Shown: one piece after another, positions 16,734 to 27,941 of the stretch
How positions within the stretch are numbered: position 1 is the first letter of the stretch
Layout of the letters: every line of letters begins with the position of its first letter
Notes under the pieces: generated by a model
What the model saw: only the letters and a program-made list of their open reading frames with translations
Databases searched by the model: none
Told to the model about the DNA's origin: nothing
NCBI RefSeq assembly: GCF_017104715.1
Contig: NZ_JAAGPI010000041.1
Coordinates: 1-64,000 of the forward strand
Reading direction: 5' to 3'
Length of the DNA: 64,000 nucleotides
From: Burkholderia sp. Ac-20365
GTDB lineage: Bacteria > Pseudomonadota > Gammaproteobacteria > Burkholderiales > Burkholderiaceae
Program-made: the position numbers and the translations under genes

Positions 16734-17198
16734 CTAAAAATAGTGCCGCGTAATAAACTCCGCGACACACACAGGACGCTCACTCCCTTCCCGCTCAAGC
16801 GTCACATTCCACGCAATCTGCACACCGCCCTCTTCGACATCCGTCACACCCGCAACAACAAAACTCGCGCGCAACCGCGAACCCACCGGCACAGGTGCCG
16901 TAAAACGCACACGATTGAGCCCGTAATTGACGCCCATACGCTGCTCGAAACGAAACGTATCGACCAGCAACGCAGGTATCAGCGACAGCGTGAGAAAGCC
17001 ATGGGCAACCGGCCCGCCAAACGGCGACTCACGCTTTGCGCGCTCCGGATCGACATGAATCCATTGATGATCGCCCGTCGCGACAGCAAAGCGGTCGACA
17101 CTCGCCTGATCGACCTCGACCCAATCGCTCACGCGCGGCAGCTGCCCGACGAGCGCACGCACGTTGTCGGCCGAACCGAGCGCCAGATCCGGCGTCAT
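16734..17198 (-). CDS. MaoC family hydratase
   Basis: The start is set at the ATG at 17198, which overlaps the upstream stop codon (ATGA). The longer frame upstream is the other MaoC gene read out of frame. The 154-residue single hotdog domain has the hydratase-2 motif FAVATGDHQWIHVD with the catalytic Asp and His, followed by GPVAHGFLTLSLIP. It would hydrate a trans-2-enoyl-CoA. The gene is the last of a four-gene acyl-CoA operon, and its stop lies 43 bp from palindromic copy A. Confidence 0.88.
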   Translation of the reverse strand: MTPDLALGSADNVRALVGQLPRVSDWVEVDQASVDRFAVATGDHQWIHVDPERAKRESPFGGPVAHGFLTLSLIPALLVDTFRFEQRMGVNYGLNRVRFTAPVPVGSRLRASFVVAGVTDVEEGGVQIAWNVTLEREGSERPVCVAEFITRHYF

Positions 17199-17653
17199 GC
17201 CGAGGCTCCGGGATTGCGCAACCCGAAAATCGCCTTCGAACGCACGGTGATCACGAGTTCGCCGTCCTGATTGAAGCCCTGCCATTCCGTCGATACGATG
17301 CCGCGATCCGGCTTGCTCGCCGACACGCGCTTGTCGAGCACGCTGTTCATCATGCGAATCGTGTCGCCGACGCGTACCGGCTTCAACCAGCGCAGATCGT
17401 CGATACCGGGCGAACCCATCGACGTCGAACCCGCCAGCACGTTGCGCACCAGCATGCCCATCATCACCGAACACGTGTGCCAGCCGCTTGCGATCAGCGT
17501 GCCGTACGGCGACGCCGCCGCGCCCGCATCGCTGACGTGAAACGGCTGCGGATCGAACTGCTCCGCAAAGCGGACGATCTCGTCGCGCGTGAAGGTGTGC
17601 GAGCCGACTTCATACGACTTGCCGACTTCCATGTCCTCGTAGCTCAAACCCAT
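17195..17653 (-). CDS. MaoC family dehydratase
   Basis: The start at the ATG at 17653 begins MGLSYEDMEVGKSYEVG, the usual N-terminus of this group; the longer frame is not supported. The 152-residue hotdog protein has FAEQFDPQPFHVSD as the hydratase motif, with Asp and His kept, and GTLIASGWHTCSVMMGM after it. It is adjacent to and overlapping with a second MaoC protein, so the two may form a heterodimer, as known for split MaoC-type hydratases that act on bulky acyl-CoAs; that pairing is inference. Confidence 0.88.
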   Translation of the reverse strand: MGLSYEDMEVGKSYEVGSHTFTRDEIVRFAEQFDPQPFHVSDAGAAASPYGTLIASGWHTCSVMMGMLVRNVLAGSTSMGSPGIDDLRWLKPVRVGDTIRMMNSVLDKRVSASKPDRGIVSTEWQGFNQDGELVITVRSKAIFGLRNPGASA

Positions 17654-17684
17654 TGTTGACCTCGTTTGCTCGTGTTCGTGGCGC

Positions 17685-18812
17685 TCAGGCATCAGCCGTC
17701 GCAAAGCGCGGCAGCGCGGTGAAGCGCGCCAGATGATGATCGACATCGCCAAGCGTGGTTTCGATGATGGCAAGACGCTTGAACAGATGCGCAGCGGCGA
17801 CTTCGTTCGTCACGCCCATGCCGCCATGCAATTGCACCGCCTGCTGACCGACAAAGCGCGCGGCCTGACCCACGCGCACCTTCGCCGCCGATACCGCGCG
17901 GCGACGCTCGTCAACGTCGTCGCTGGCGTAGCGCACGGCGGCGAGATACGTCGCCGAACGCGCCTGCTCCGCATGAATCAGCATCTCGACCATCCGATGC
18001 TGAAGCGCCTGGAAGCGCGCGATCGGCACGCCGAATTGCTGACGCGTCTTCGTGTATTCGACTGTCGCGTGATTCAGCGCGTCGAGCGCACCGATGGCCT
18101 CCGCGCAAAGCAACACCGTGCCGTAATCGGCGATGTGCTCCAGCGCGGCCGCGCCCGCGTGACTGCCAGCGAGCTTGCGCGCAGGCGTCGCGTTAAACAC
18201 GAGCGTCGCAGCGCGCTGGCCGTCGATCGTGCGGTAGTCGGTGATCTGAACATGAGCCGAATCGCGCGCGACGACGAACAATGCGATCTCACCATCGAGT
18301 CGTGCAGGCACGATCCAGTAGTCGGCCTGCGCACCGTGCTGCACGACCGACTTCGTGCCGCTCAATGCGAAGCCATCGCCCGTGCGCGTCGCCGTCGTGT
18401 CGAGCGAAAACAGGTCGTAGCGCGCGGTCGGCTCATGAAACGCAACCGCCAGCTTGATCTCGCCTTGCGCTGCGCGTTCGAGCAGCGCGGCGTCGTCGCC
18501 CTCGCCCGTGCCGGACAGCTTCAATGCTTCGATGCCGACGGCCGTCGCCCAGTACGGCTCGATGACGAGCGCGCGCCCCAGTTCCTGCATTACGACCAGC
18601 AAGTCGACCGTGCCGCCGTCGAAGCCGCCCTGCGCTTCCGGCACAGGCAACGCGGTCAGACCCAGTTCGGCGAACGCGGACCAATGTTCGTTCGATACGC
18701 CCGCTTCCGTACGCACGATCGCCTGCCGCGCCTCAAAACCGTACTGCTTGTCGAGATAACGGCGCAGCGCGTCGGCGAATTGCTGTTGTTCGTCGGTGAA
18801 ATTGAAGTTCAT
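17685..18812 (-). CDS. acyl-CoA dehydrogenase, small subunit (PimD-like)
   Basis: The 375-residue acyl-CoA dehydrogenase fold is divergent in the middle domain (FHEPTARYDLFSL in place of the usual FAD-loop motif) but keeps LHGGMGVTNEVAAAHLFKR at the C-terminus. The start MNFNFTDEQQQFADALRRYL is typical. It lies 10 bp after a full-length dehydrogenase gene, the arrangement of two-subunit enzymes such as pimeloyl-CoA dehydrogenase PimC/PimD and the FadE heterotetramers, where only one active site per pair is functional. The chain length of the substrate is unknown. Confidence 0.83.
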   Translation of the reverse strand: MNFNFTDEQQQFADALRRYLDKQYGFEARQAIVRTEAGVSNEHWSAFAELGLTALPVPEAQGGFDGGTVDLLVVMQELGRALVIEPYWATAVGIEALKLSGTGEGDDAALLERAAQGEIKLAVAFHEPTARYDLFSLDTTATRTGDGFALSGTKSVVQHGAQADYWIVPARLDGEIALFVVARDSAHVQITDYRTIDGQRAATLVFNATPARKLAGSHAGAAALEHIADYGTVLLCAEAIGALDALNHATVEYTKTRQQFGVPIARFQALQHRMVEMLIHAEQARSATYLAAVRYASDDVDERRRAVSAAKVRVGQAARFVGQQAVQLHGGMGVTNEVAAAHLFKRLAIIETTLGDVDHHLARFTALPRFATADA

Positions 18813-18822
18813 GCGCCGCTCC

Positions 18823-20019
18823 TCACAGTCCGAGAATCATCTGCGCGATGATGTTCTTTTGAATTTCGTTCGAGCCGCCGTAGATCGACGTCTTCCGATA
18901 ATTGAAGTAGTACGCGGCCAGCGGCGCGGCATCGTCGTCGCCGGCAATGCTGTGTGCGCGTTCGCCTTCGAGGAACGGCACATCGAACGGTGCGGCGAGC
19001 GGTCCGACCGCTTCGAACATCAGCTCCGTCAAACCTTGCTGCACTTCCGTGCCCTTGATTTTCAGCATCGACGCTTCCGGGCCAGGACCGCGCCCGCCCG
19101 CTTCGTTCGCGACCACGCGCTGCACGGTCACTTCAAGCGCCATCAATTCGATTTCGAGGCTCGCGACCTTCGCCGCGAACAGCGGATCGAGCAGCAACGG
19201 TTTGCCGCTCTTCTTCTGGTTCAACGCGAGCCGCTTGAGGAATTCGAGTTCACGCTTCGACTGCCCGACGCGCGCGATACCCGTGCGCTCGTGGCCGAGC
19301 AGATACTTCGCGTACGTCCAGCCGCGGTTCTCATCACCGACCAGATTTTCGACCGGCACTTTTACGTCTTCGAAGAACACTTCATTGACTTCGTGATCTT
19401 CGTCGAGCGTGATGATGGGGCGCACGGTGATGCCCGGCGTCTTCATGTCGATCAGCAGAAACGAGATGCCCTCCTGCTTCTTGGCGCCGCTGTCGGTGCG
19501 CACGAGGCAGAACATCATGTCGGCGTGCTGGCCGAGCGTGGTCCAGGTCTTCTGTCCGTTGACGACGTAGTGATCTCCGACGCGTTCGGCACGCGTGCGC
19601 AGCGACGCCAGATCCGAGCCTGAGCCTGGCTCCGAATAGCCCTGGCACCACCAGTCCGTGCCGTCGAGAATGCGCGGCAAGTAGTGGCGCTTCTGCGCTT
19701 CGCTGCCGTACTTCATTAGCACGGGCGCGACCATCGACACCCCGAACGGCAGCACCGTCGGCGCACCGAGCCGCGCGCACTCTTCGTCCCAGATATGTCG
19801 CTGTGTCGCGTCCCAGTCCGGGCCGCCGTATTGCTGCGGCCACGCAGGCGCCGACCAGCCGCGCTTGCCGAGCAGCTTGTGCCAGTTCGCGTAGTCGTCG
19901 CGATTCAGACGTTTGTGATTGAGGACTTTGTCGCGCAGCTCGTCAGGCAGATTCGCTTCGAGCCAGGCGCGGACGTCGGCGCGGAACGCGTCGTCGGCGG
20001 GGGAATAGTTCAGATCCAT
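18823..20019 (-). CDS. acyl-CoA dehydrogenase, large subunit (PimC-like)
   Basis: The start is placed at the ATG at 20019 (AGGAGA about 10 nt upstream; protein begins MDLNYSPADDAFRADVRAWL), removing 14 residues from the longest frame. The 398-residue protein has canonical FAD/substrate motifs QGYSEPGSGSDLASLRT and WTTLGQHADMMF, and a C-terminal YGGSNEIQKNIIAQMILGL. It is the first gene of the operon with the small subunit and two MaoC hydratases, giving steps 1 and 2 of a beta-oxidation cycle. The name pimeloyl-CoA dehydrogenase is an annotation habit for this group; substrate not proven. Confidence 0.85.
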   Translation of the reverse strand: MDLNYSPADDAFRADVRAWLEANLPDELRDKVLNHKRLNRDDYANWHKLLGKRGWSAPAWPQQYGGPDWDATQRHIWDEECARLGAPTVLPFGVSMVAPVLMKYGSEAQKRHYLPRILDGTDWWCQGYSEPGSGSDLASLRTRAERVGDHYVVNGQKTWTTLGQHADMMFCLVRTDSGAKKQEGISFLLIDMKTPGITVRPIITLDEDHEVNEVFFEDVKVPVENLVGDENRGWTYAKYLLGHERTGIARVGQSKRELEFLKRLALNQKKSGKPLLLDPLFAAKVASLEIELMALEVTVQRVVANEAGGRGPGPEASMLKIKGTEVQQGLTELMFEAVGPLAAPFDVPFLEGERAHSIAGDDDAAPLAAYYFNYRKTSIYGGSNEIQKNIIAQMILGL

Positions 20020-20073
20020 GCGCAGTGTCTCCTGGCCGCGGCCTTGCGCCGCCAGGAGCACTGCAAGCGATGG

Positions 20074-20505
20074 CTATTGCAGCGGCTCTTTCAGTGCGGC
20101 GGGCACAGGCAGCGGCATCACATCGATGCCTTCCTCGACGAGGGCACGCGCATCTTCCGGCGTCGTGACGCCACGGATGCTGCGAGCGGGCGCTTCGTTG
20201 TAGTGAATGCGCCGCGCTTCCTCGGCGAAGCGGTCGCCCACGTTCTCCGTCTTTTCCAGCACCTCGCGCAGTGCGCGCATCACGTGCGCCTGCAACTCAC
20301 CAACGTCCGCCGCCTTGTCCTTCGACGCGCTCGTTGCACCCGACAGATTCAGGCGCGGCGCCGATGGCAAACGGCTCACTTCCGTCGCCCCGCAAATGGG
20401 ACATGCGACCAGCTTGCGGGACAACTGCGATTCGAAGTCATCGGCGGAAGCAAACCAGCCTTCGAACCGATGATCGTGCGGACACTGTAGATCGAGGACC
20501 TTCAT
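20074..20505 (-). CDS. DUF1178 family protein
   Basis: The 143-residue protein has an N-terminal zinc-ribbon-like part: a Cys-His pair in LQCPHDHRFEGWF and Cys-x2-Cys in ACPICGATEVSRLPSAPRL. The rest is helical and acidic. The DUF1178 family is common in alpha- and betaproteobacteria with no assigned function. It lies 55 bp upstream of the acyl-CoA dehydrogenase large subunit and could be co-transcribed, but nothing else ties it to that pathway. Confidence 0.85.
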   Translation of the reverse strand: MKVLDLQCPHDHRFEGWFASADDFESQLSRKLVACPICGATEVSRLPSAPRLNLSGATSASKDKAADVGELQAHVMRALREVLEKTENVGDRFAEEARRIHYNEAPARSIRGVTTPEDARALVEEGIDVMPLPVPAALKEPLQ

Positions 20506-20698
20506 GTGGAATCAGGGCTTGCGTACGAGTTTAGCGCAAAATTGAGATTTGTGAACGGTCGTTCGTAAAAATGCTTTTGCTGATTGGCCGCATGCGCGGC
20601 GCGGCACCGAACGGGAATCAGCCATTCTAGCGCGTTGGCGCAGGACGCGCCGACGCTCGTCTGGACGGCTGGCCGCCAGACGGGCGTCGCCAGAAATG

Positions 20699-20727
20699 GA
20701 AAACGGCAGCGCGAAGCTGCCGTTTTC
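20699..20727 (-). terminator. rho-independent terminator after the Nudix gene
   Basis: A 12-bp stem (GAAAACGGCAGC with its complement) has a GCGAA loop and A/T-rich ends. On the minus strand it lies 26 bp after the Nudix stop codon and ends the long nuo-Nudix direction of transcription before DUF1178. Confidence 0.85.
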
Positions 20728-20752
20728 GTATTGATGCCTTGCGCTTTCTGCT

Positions 20753-21343
20753 TCAGCCCACCGCGGGCGCATTCTCCGGCCACGCGCCCGACAGCAGCTT
20801 CTCCAGCCAGAACGTGCCGATGATCGTCTTCACGTCGCTCAGCTGCCCCGTACGGATCCATTCGGACACGTCCGACACCTTGGCGATGAACGTTTCCAGG
20901 AACTCGCCATCGTCGAGCTTGCGCTCCCCTGCCGTCAGGCCTCGCGCGACGTAAATATCGATGAATTCCGTCGAGTACGAAATGATCGGGTGCACACGCG
21001 TCAGGTAGATGTACTCGCGCGCGGTGTAGCCTGTTTCTTCTAGCAGCTCCCGCTTGGCACAGGCAAGCGGGTCTTCGTTCGGATCGAGCTTGCCGGCCGG
21101 ATACTCATACATGACCTTGCCCATCGCGTAGCGATACTGGCTTTCCATCAGCACGCGGCCGTCGTCGAAAAGCGGGATCACCATCACGGCGCCGGGATGC
21201 TGCACGTACTCACGCGTCGCCTGTTTGCCGTCGGGCAAGCGCACGGTATCGCACTTGACGGTCATGAACGGCCCTTGATAAGCCAGTTCGCTCTTGACGC
21301 AGGTTTCGACGAGCGCAGCGTCGTGATCGGGAAGTTCTGCCAT
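20753..21343 (-). CDS. nudF: Nudix hydrolase, ADP-ribose pyrophosphatase type
   Basis: The 196-residue protein carries the Nudix box within GKLDPNEDPLACAKRELLEETGYT (G-x5-E-x7-REUxEExGx). An N-terminal strand-rich part, typical of ADP-ribose pyrophosphatases, contains YVQHPGAVMVIPLFDDG. It would cleave ADP-ribose or a similar nucleotide sugar to AMP plus sugar phosphate. The gene follows DUF2818 by 41 bp and may be at the tail of the complex I transcript; ADP-ribose turnover next to an NADH dehydrogenase is suggestive but not proof. The symbol is by similarity. Confidence 0.8.
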   Translation of the reverse strand: MAELPDHDAALVETCVKSELAYQGPFMTVKCDTVRLPDGKQATREYVQHPGAVMVIPLFDDGRVLMESQYRYAMGKVMYEYPAGKLDPNEDPLACAKRELLEETGYTAREYIYLTRVHPIISYSTEFIDIYVARGLTAGERKLDDGEFLETFIAKVSDVSEWIRTGQLSDVKTIIGTFWLEKLLSGAWPENAPAVG

Positions 21344-21384
21344 GTGCGACCTCTTTTCAGCCAGAAGCGCGACGGCCGAAACCG

Positions 21385-21681
21385 TCAGCGCCGCTTGACG
21401 AGATATTGAAACGTGAAGCCCGGGAAGGCGAAAACGATGAACAGGCTGAAAGTGATCGCGTAGAACTGCCAGCCTTGCTCGAAGCGGTTACCGGCGCGCG
21501 CCTCGAGCATGAAGCCGAGCGCGCCGACAATGAAATACAGCACGATCAGTTCGCCGATCCTGATCCACGCGCTTTTCCTCGCGGCCTTGAGCGGCACGAA
21601 TCCAAACACGCGCTGATTCAGGAACGGCAGGTTGGCGCCGACGAGCGCCAACAGCACGATGAACCACCCCGCCGCCGACAT
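21385..21681 (-). CDS. DUF2818 family membrane protein
   Basis: The start at the ATG at 21681 overlaps the nuoN stop (TAATG), giving 98 residues; the longer open frame is nuoN read out of frame. Three hydrophobic segments lie at about residues 4-22, 42-60 and 70-90, and the end is KRR. DUF2818 proteins in Burkholderiales are encoded directly after nuoN, so this small protein may be an assembly factor or accessory subunit of complex I; that is inference from position only. Confidence 0.85.
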   Translation of the reverse strand: MSAAGWFIVLLALVGANLPFLNQRVFGFVPLKAARKSAWIRIGELIVLYFIVGALGFMLEARAGNRFEQGWQFYAITFSLFIVFAFPGFTFQYLVKRR

Positions 21682-23165
21682 TACAGCGGGAACGGCAGCG
21701 TATGCGAAATAGCGTTCAGGCAGAGCGACATCAGCGGACCCGGAACGATACCGAGCACCAGCACGGCCACGCCGTTGAGCGCGAGCAGCGTGCGCTTGCA
21801 GGTGTCGCCGGTAATCGGGGTCGTGTCGACGGGGTCGTCGAAGTACATCAGCTTGACGATGCGCAGGTAATAGAACGCGCCGAACAGCGATGTGATCACG
21901 GCGAGTACGGCAAGCCACGTCAGACCGGCGTTCATCGTCGCTTCCAGCACGGCGAGCTTCGCGTAGAAGCCGACAGCCGGCGGAATGCCCGCGAGCGAGA
22001 ACATCATCACCATCATCACGAACGCGAACACCGGGCTGCGCTGGTTGAGGCCCTTGAAGTCGTCGAGCGTCTCGGCTTCGAAGTCACGGCGAGCAAGCAG
22101 CATCACCACGCCGAACGAACCGAGCGTCGTCACTAGATAGACGATGCTGTAGAACATTGCCGAGCCGTATGCGCTCGCAGCCGAGCTCATCTTGCCGTCG
22201 ACCACGCCGGCCAGCAGGCCGAGCAGCACGAAGCCCATGTTCGAGATCGCCGAGTACGCAAGCATCCGCTTGACGTTGCGCTGGACGATACCCGTGATGT
22301 TGCCGACGATCAGCGACAGCGCCGCGAGGATGACCAGCATCTCCTGCCAGTCTACCGCGAGCGGCAGCAGGCCCATCACCAGGAAGCGCAGACCCCACGC
22401 GAAAGCCGCCACCTTCGGACCGCCGCCGACGATCAGCGTCATTGCCGTCGGTGCGCCCTGATAAACGTCAGGCACCCACATGTGGAACGGCACCGCACCC
22501 ATCTTGAACGCGATACCCGCAACGATGAAGATCACGCCGAACAGCAGCACGACGTCGTTGATATGACCCGATGCAACCGCCTTCAGCACTTCGTTCAGTT
22601 CGAGCGAGCCCGTCGCGCCATAAAGCATCGAGATGCCGTACAGCAGGAAGCCCGAAGCCAGCGCGCCCAGCACGTAGTACTTCATCGCGGCTTCGTTGGA
22701 CGGCGCGTTTTCACGGCGCAGTGCAATCGCGGCGTAAAGCGACAGCGACATCAGTTCCAGACCGAGGTACAGCGTCAGGAAGTTGTTGCCCGAGATCATC
22801 ACGATCTGGCCGAGCAGCGAGAACATGCCGAGCAGGAAGAAATTGCCTTCGAACAGCCCGCGGTCTTCCAGATACTTGCGCGAGTAGACGATCGACACCG
22901 CGTAACCCAGCGACACCACCGCCTTCATCACGTTGGCGAACGGATCGACCACGTACATGCGCGAGAAGTAGTATTGCGGCCCGGCGCCCGGTGCGAAGGC
23001 GTCGATGGCGTACCAGACGCCGGCCACCACCGTGGAAATCAGCGCGATGAAATACGTCGTGCGGCGGCTCTCAGGTCCGGCAAACGTGTCGTTGAGCCAC
23101 GCAACGACGATAGCGGCCATCACTAGCGCGTCGGGTAACAAGGCGGTCATAGGTGCGTTTTGCAT
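21681..23165 (-). CDS. nuoN: NADH-quinone oxidoreductase subunit N
   Basis: The start is set at the ATG at 23165 (MQNAPMTALLPDALVMAAIV, AGGAATTTAAAG upstream), trimming 19 residues from the open frame. The 494-residue antiporter-like subunit has about 14 membrane helices. The proton-channel Glu/Lys region is visible in GLELMSLSLYAAIA and in FKMGAVPFHMWVPDVYQGAPT. It forms one of the three proton-pumping modules of the complex I membrane arm. It is the last nuo gene. Confidence 0.96.
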   Translation of the reverse strand: MQNAPMTALLPDALVMAAIVVAWLNDTFAGPESRRTTYFIALISTVVAGVWYAIDAFAPGAGPQYYFSRMYVVDPFANVMKAVVSLGYAVSIVYSRKYLEDRGLFEGNFFLLGMFSLLGQIVMISGNNFLTLYLGLELMSLSLYAAIALRRENAPSNEAAMKYYVLGALASGFLLYGISMLYGATGSLELNEVLKAVASGHINDVVLLFGVIFIVAGIAFKMGAVPFHMWVPDVYQGAPTAMTLIVGGGPKVAAFAWGLRFLVMGLLPLAVDWQEMLVILAALSLIVGNITGIVQRNVKRMLAYSAISNMGFVLLGLLAGVVDGKMSSAASAYGSAMFYSIVYLVTTLGSFGVVMLLARRDFEAETLDDFKGLNQRSPVFAFVMMVMMFSLAGIPPAVGFYAKLAVLEATMNAGLTWLAVLAVITSLFGAFYYLRIVKLMYFDDPVDTTPITGDTCKRTLLALNGVAVLVLGIVPGPLMSLCLNAISHTLPFPL

Positions 23166-23190
23166 GATCTTTAAATTCCTACGCTTCGCA

Positions 23191-24684
23191 TTACTGCGAC
23201 AGCGGCAGCTTCGACTGCGCAACGTGGGACAGGAGGTTTTCCACCGACACGTGCATTACTTCGGTAAAGGGCTTCGGATAGATGCCCATGTACAGCGTCA
23301 ACAGCGCGAGCACGCCCAGCATGAAGAACTCGCGGCGGTTGATATCGACGAGGCTCTTCACGTGGTCGTTCACAACCGCGCCGAAATACACGCGCTTGTA
23401 CATCCACAACGTATAGGCCGCGCCGAGAATCAGCGTGACGGCCGCACCGAACGCAATCCAGAAGTTGTACTGGACAGCGGCCAGAATCACCATGAACTCG
23501 CCGACGAAACCGGACGTGCCCGGCAGGCCGCAGTTCGCCATCGAGAACAGCATCACGAGCGCCGCGAACTTCGGCATCGTGTTGACGACGCCGCCGTAAT
23601 CGGCGATCTGACGCGAGTGCATACGGTCATACAGCACACCGATGCAAAGGAACATCGCGCCCGACACGAAACCGTGCGAGATCATCTGCACGATCGCGCC
23701 TTCGGTGCCGAGCTGGTTGAAGATGAAGAAGCCGAGCGTGACGAAGCCCATGTGAGCGATCGACGAATACGCGACCAGCTTCTTCATGTCCGCCTGCACC
23801 ATCGCGACGAGACCGATGTAGACCACGGCGATCAGCGACAGTGTGATCACGACGGGCGCGAGGAAATGGCTCGCGTCCGGTGCGATAGGCAGCGAGAAGC
23901 GCAGGAAACCGTATGCGCCCAGCTTCAGCATGATCGCGGCCAGCACGACCGAGCCGCCCGTCGGTGCTTCCACGTGCGCGTCGGGCAGCCACGTGTGGAC
24001 GGGCCACATCGGCACCTTGACGGCGAACGCAAGGAAGAAGGCTATGAATAGCAGCACCTGCGGCGTCATCGACAGCTTCGCGGCGTGCCATGCGGCGAGA
24101 TCGAACGTGCCTGTCTGCGTGTACAGGTACAGCAAGCCGACCAGCATCAGCAGCGAGCCCATCAGCGTGTAGAGGAAGAACTTGAACGCCGCGTACACAC
24201 GGTTCGCCCCGCCCCACACGCCGATGATGATGTACATCGGAATCAGCGTCGCTTCAAAAAACACATAGAACAGCATGCCGTCGGCTGCGGAAAACACGCC
24301 GACCATGATGCCCGACAGGATGAGGAAGGCCGCCAGATATTGCGCGACGTTCTTCGTGATCACTTCCCATGCGGCGATCACAACGATCACCGTAATCAGC
24401 GCCGTCAGCACGACGAACCACATCGAGATACCGTCGATGCCGAGGTGGTACGTAATGTTGAAACGCTCGATCCAGTTTGCCTTTTCTTCGAACTGCAATG
24501 CTGCCGTACTCGTATCGAAATCCGTCATCAACGGAATCGTCACGATGAAACTCAACACCGACCCGATCAGCGCAACCCACCGCGCCGGACCGGGATTGCG
24601 ATCTGAACCGATGGCAAGAACCACCAGGCCGAAAACAATCGGCATCCAGATCGCGATACTCAGAATCGGAAACGTCGTGTGCAT
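23191..24684 (-). CDS. nuoM: NADH-quinone oxidoreductase subunit M
   Basis: The start is placed at the ATG at 24684 after GGAGACAC; the longer frame has no support. The 497-residue antiporter-like membrane subunit has the conserved Glu helix FYVFFEATLIPMYIIIG and the Lys/His-containing loop KVPMWPVHTWLPDAHVEAPT, which line the proton path. It lies 25 bp upstream of nuoN. Length matches the family. Confidence 0.96.
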   Translation of the reverse strand: MHTTFPILSIAIWMPIVFGLVVLAIGSDRNPGPARWVALIGSVLSFIVTIPLMTDFDTSTAALQFEEKANWIERFNITYHLGIDGISMWFVVLTALITVIVVIAAWEVITKNVAQYLAAFLILSGIMVGVFSAADGMLFYVFFEATLIPMYIIIGVWGGANRVYAAFKFFLYTLMGSLLMLVGLLYLYTQTGTFDLAAWHAAKLSMTPQVLLFIAFFLAFAVKVPMWPVHTWLPDAHVEAPTGGSVVLAAIMLKLGAYGFLRFSLPIAPDASHFLAPVVITLSLIAVVYIGLVAMVQADMKKLVAYSSIAHMGFVTLGFFIFNQLGTEGAIVQMISHGFVSGAMFLCIGVLYDRMHSRQIADYGGVVNTMPKFAALVMLFSMANCGLPGTSGFVGEFMVILAAVQYNFWIAFGAAVTLILGAAYTLWMYKRVYFGAVVNDHVKSLVDINRREFFMLGVLALLTLYMGIYPKPFTEVMHVSVENLLSHVAQSKLPLSQ

Positions 24685-24707
24685 GAGAAGTGTCTCCAGC
24701 CTGTTTT

Positions 24708-26768
<2,061 letters not shown>

Positions 26769-26786
26769 AAGAGCCTGTGCCTGAAG

Positions 26787-27092
26787 TTAACCTTTGAGCT
26801 GATCGAGATCCTCGACATTGATCGTGTCGAGGCTACGGAACAGGGTCACCAGAATCGCAAGACCGATCGCCGCTTCCGCCGCTGCCACCGTCAGCACGAA
26901 GAAAACGAAGATCTGGCCATGCACATCGCCGAGATAATGCGAGAACGCGACGAAGTTCGTGTTGACCGCCAGCAGCATCAGTTCAATTGCCATCAGGATG
27001 ATGATGACGTTGCGACGGTTCAGGAAAATGCCGACGATGCTGATCGCGAACAGGATCGCGCCGAGCACGAGGTAATGGGCAAGGGACAACAT
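26787..27092 (-). CDS. nuoK: NADH-quinone oxidoreductase subunit K
   Basis: The 101-residue protein has three membrane helices. The two conserved membrane glutamates are in IIILMAIELMLLAVNTNF and in VLTVAAAEAAIGLAI. Full family length; ATG start with a nearby GGAGG. It is placed between nuoJ and nuoL with gaps of 18 bp each side. Confidence 0.96.
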   Translation of the reverse strand: MLSLAHYLVLGAILFAISIVGIFLNRRNVIIILMAIELMLLAVNTNFVAFSHYLGDVHGQIFVFFVLTVAAAEAAIGLAILVTLFRSLDTINVEDLDQLKG

Positions 27093-27110
27093 GTTTTTCT
27101 CCTCCTGACG

Positions 27111-27779
27111 TCAGCTTTTCTTGGCGGCGTCTGCGTCGCCAGCAACGGTTTCAGGTTCAGCCGGACGTTCGATCTCCGCGGCCATCTTGACCACGCGCAC
27201 GCGGTCTTGCGCACGCACCTTCACCTGATCCGACACGCGCTGGCGCTTGCTGTCCTTGCCATGACGCGTGGTCAGCGCAATCGCCGCGATGATCGCGACC
27301 AGCAGCACGAGGCCCGCCACTTCGAACGCGAAGATGTAGTCGGTGTAAATGATCTTGCCGATCAGGCGCGTGTTCGACCAGTCGGCGGCGCCGGCGACGG
27401 CAGCCGTCGTGTCGCGCACGGGCTGAACCGTCGCGCCGTAGCCATGCCACAGGATCAGCGCCGTCTCGATCACGATGATCGCGCCGACCACCGTCGCCAT
27501 CGGCACGAAGCGCTTGAAGTCGCGGCGCAGCACGTCGAGATTGATGTCCAGCATCATCACGACGAACAGGAACAGCACCATCACCGCGCCGACATACACC
27601 AGCACCAGCAGGATCGCGAGGAATTCCGCCTGCAGCAGCATCCAGATCGCGGCCGCGTTGAAGAACGCGAGCACGAGGAACAACGCGGACGACACCGGGT
27701 TGCGCGAAGTGATCACCTTCAGCCCTGACACCGTCAGGAGTAACGCGAAGATGTAGAACAGTACGGTCGTGAAGTCCAT
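27111..27779 (-). CDS. nuoJ: NADH-quinone oxidoreductase subunit J
   Basis: The 222-residue protein has five membrane helices in the first 170 residues (LVLVYVGAVMVLFLFVVMMLDI is the diagnostic helix, with the Tyr-Val-Gly-Ala bend). A charged cytoplasmic tail of about 45 residues (RHGKDSKRQRVSDQVKVRAQ) then ends in Ala/Asp-rich sequence. The tail is longer than in E. coli. A 162-bp gap without a gene separates it from nuoI upstream, the largest within-operon gap apart from nuoE-nuoD. Confidence 0.95.
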   Translation of the reverse strand: MDFTTVLFYIFALLLTVSGLKVITSRNPVSSALFLVLAFFNAAAIWMLLQAEFLAILLVLVYVGAVMVLFLFVVMMLDINLDVLRRDFKRFVPMATVVGAIIVIETALILWHGYGATVQPVRDTTAAVAGAADWSNTRLIGKIIYTDYIFAFEVAGLVLLVAIIAAIALTTRHGKDSKRQRVSDQVKVRAQDRVRVVKMAAEIERPAEPETVAGDADAAKKS

Positions 27780-27941
27780 GATTACCGATTCATCGTTAGG
27801 CCATCGTCAGGCTTGGTGCTTTGGCGCGCGTCGTCTTCTGCATTGTGTTGCTTTGCGTGACGCAGCGCCAGAGCGGTCTGGCAGTTCCGCGCGTTCTTAT
27901 GCCTGGCAGATACGCGCGGGATTCAACTCGTGGCTAACCTA

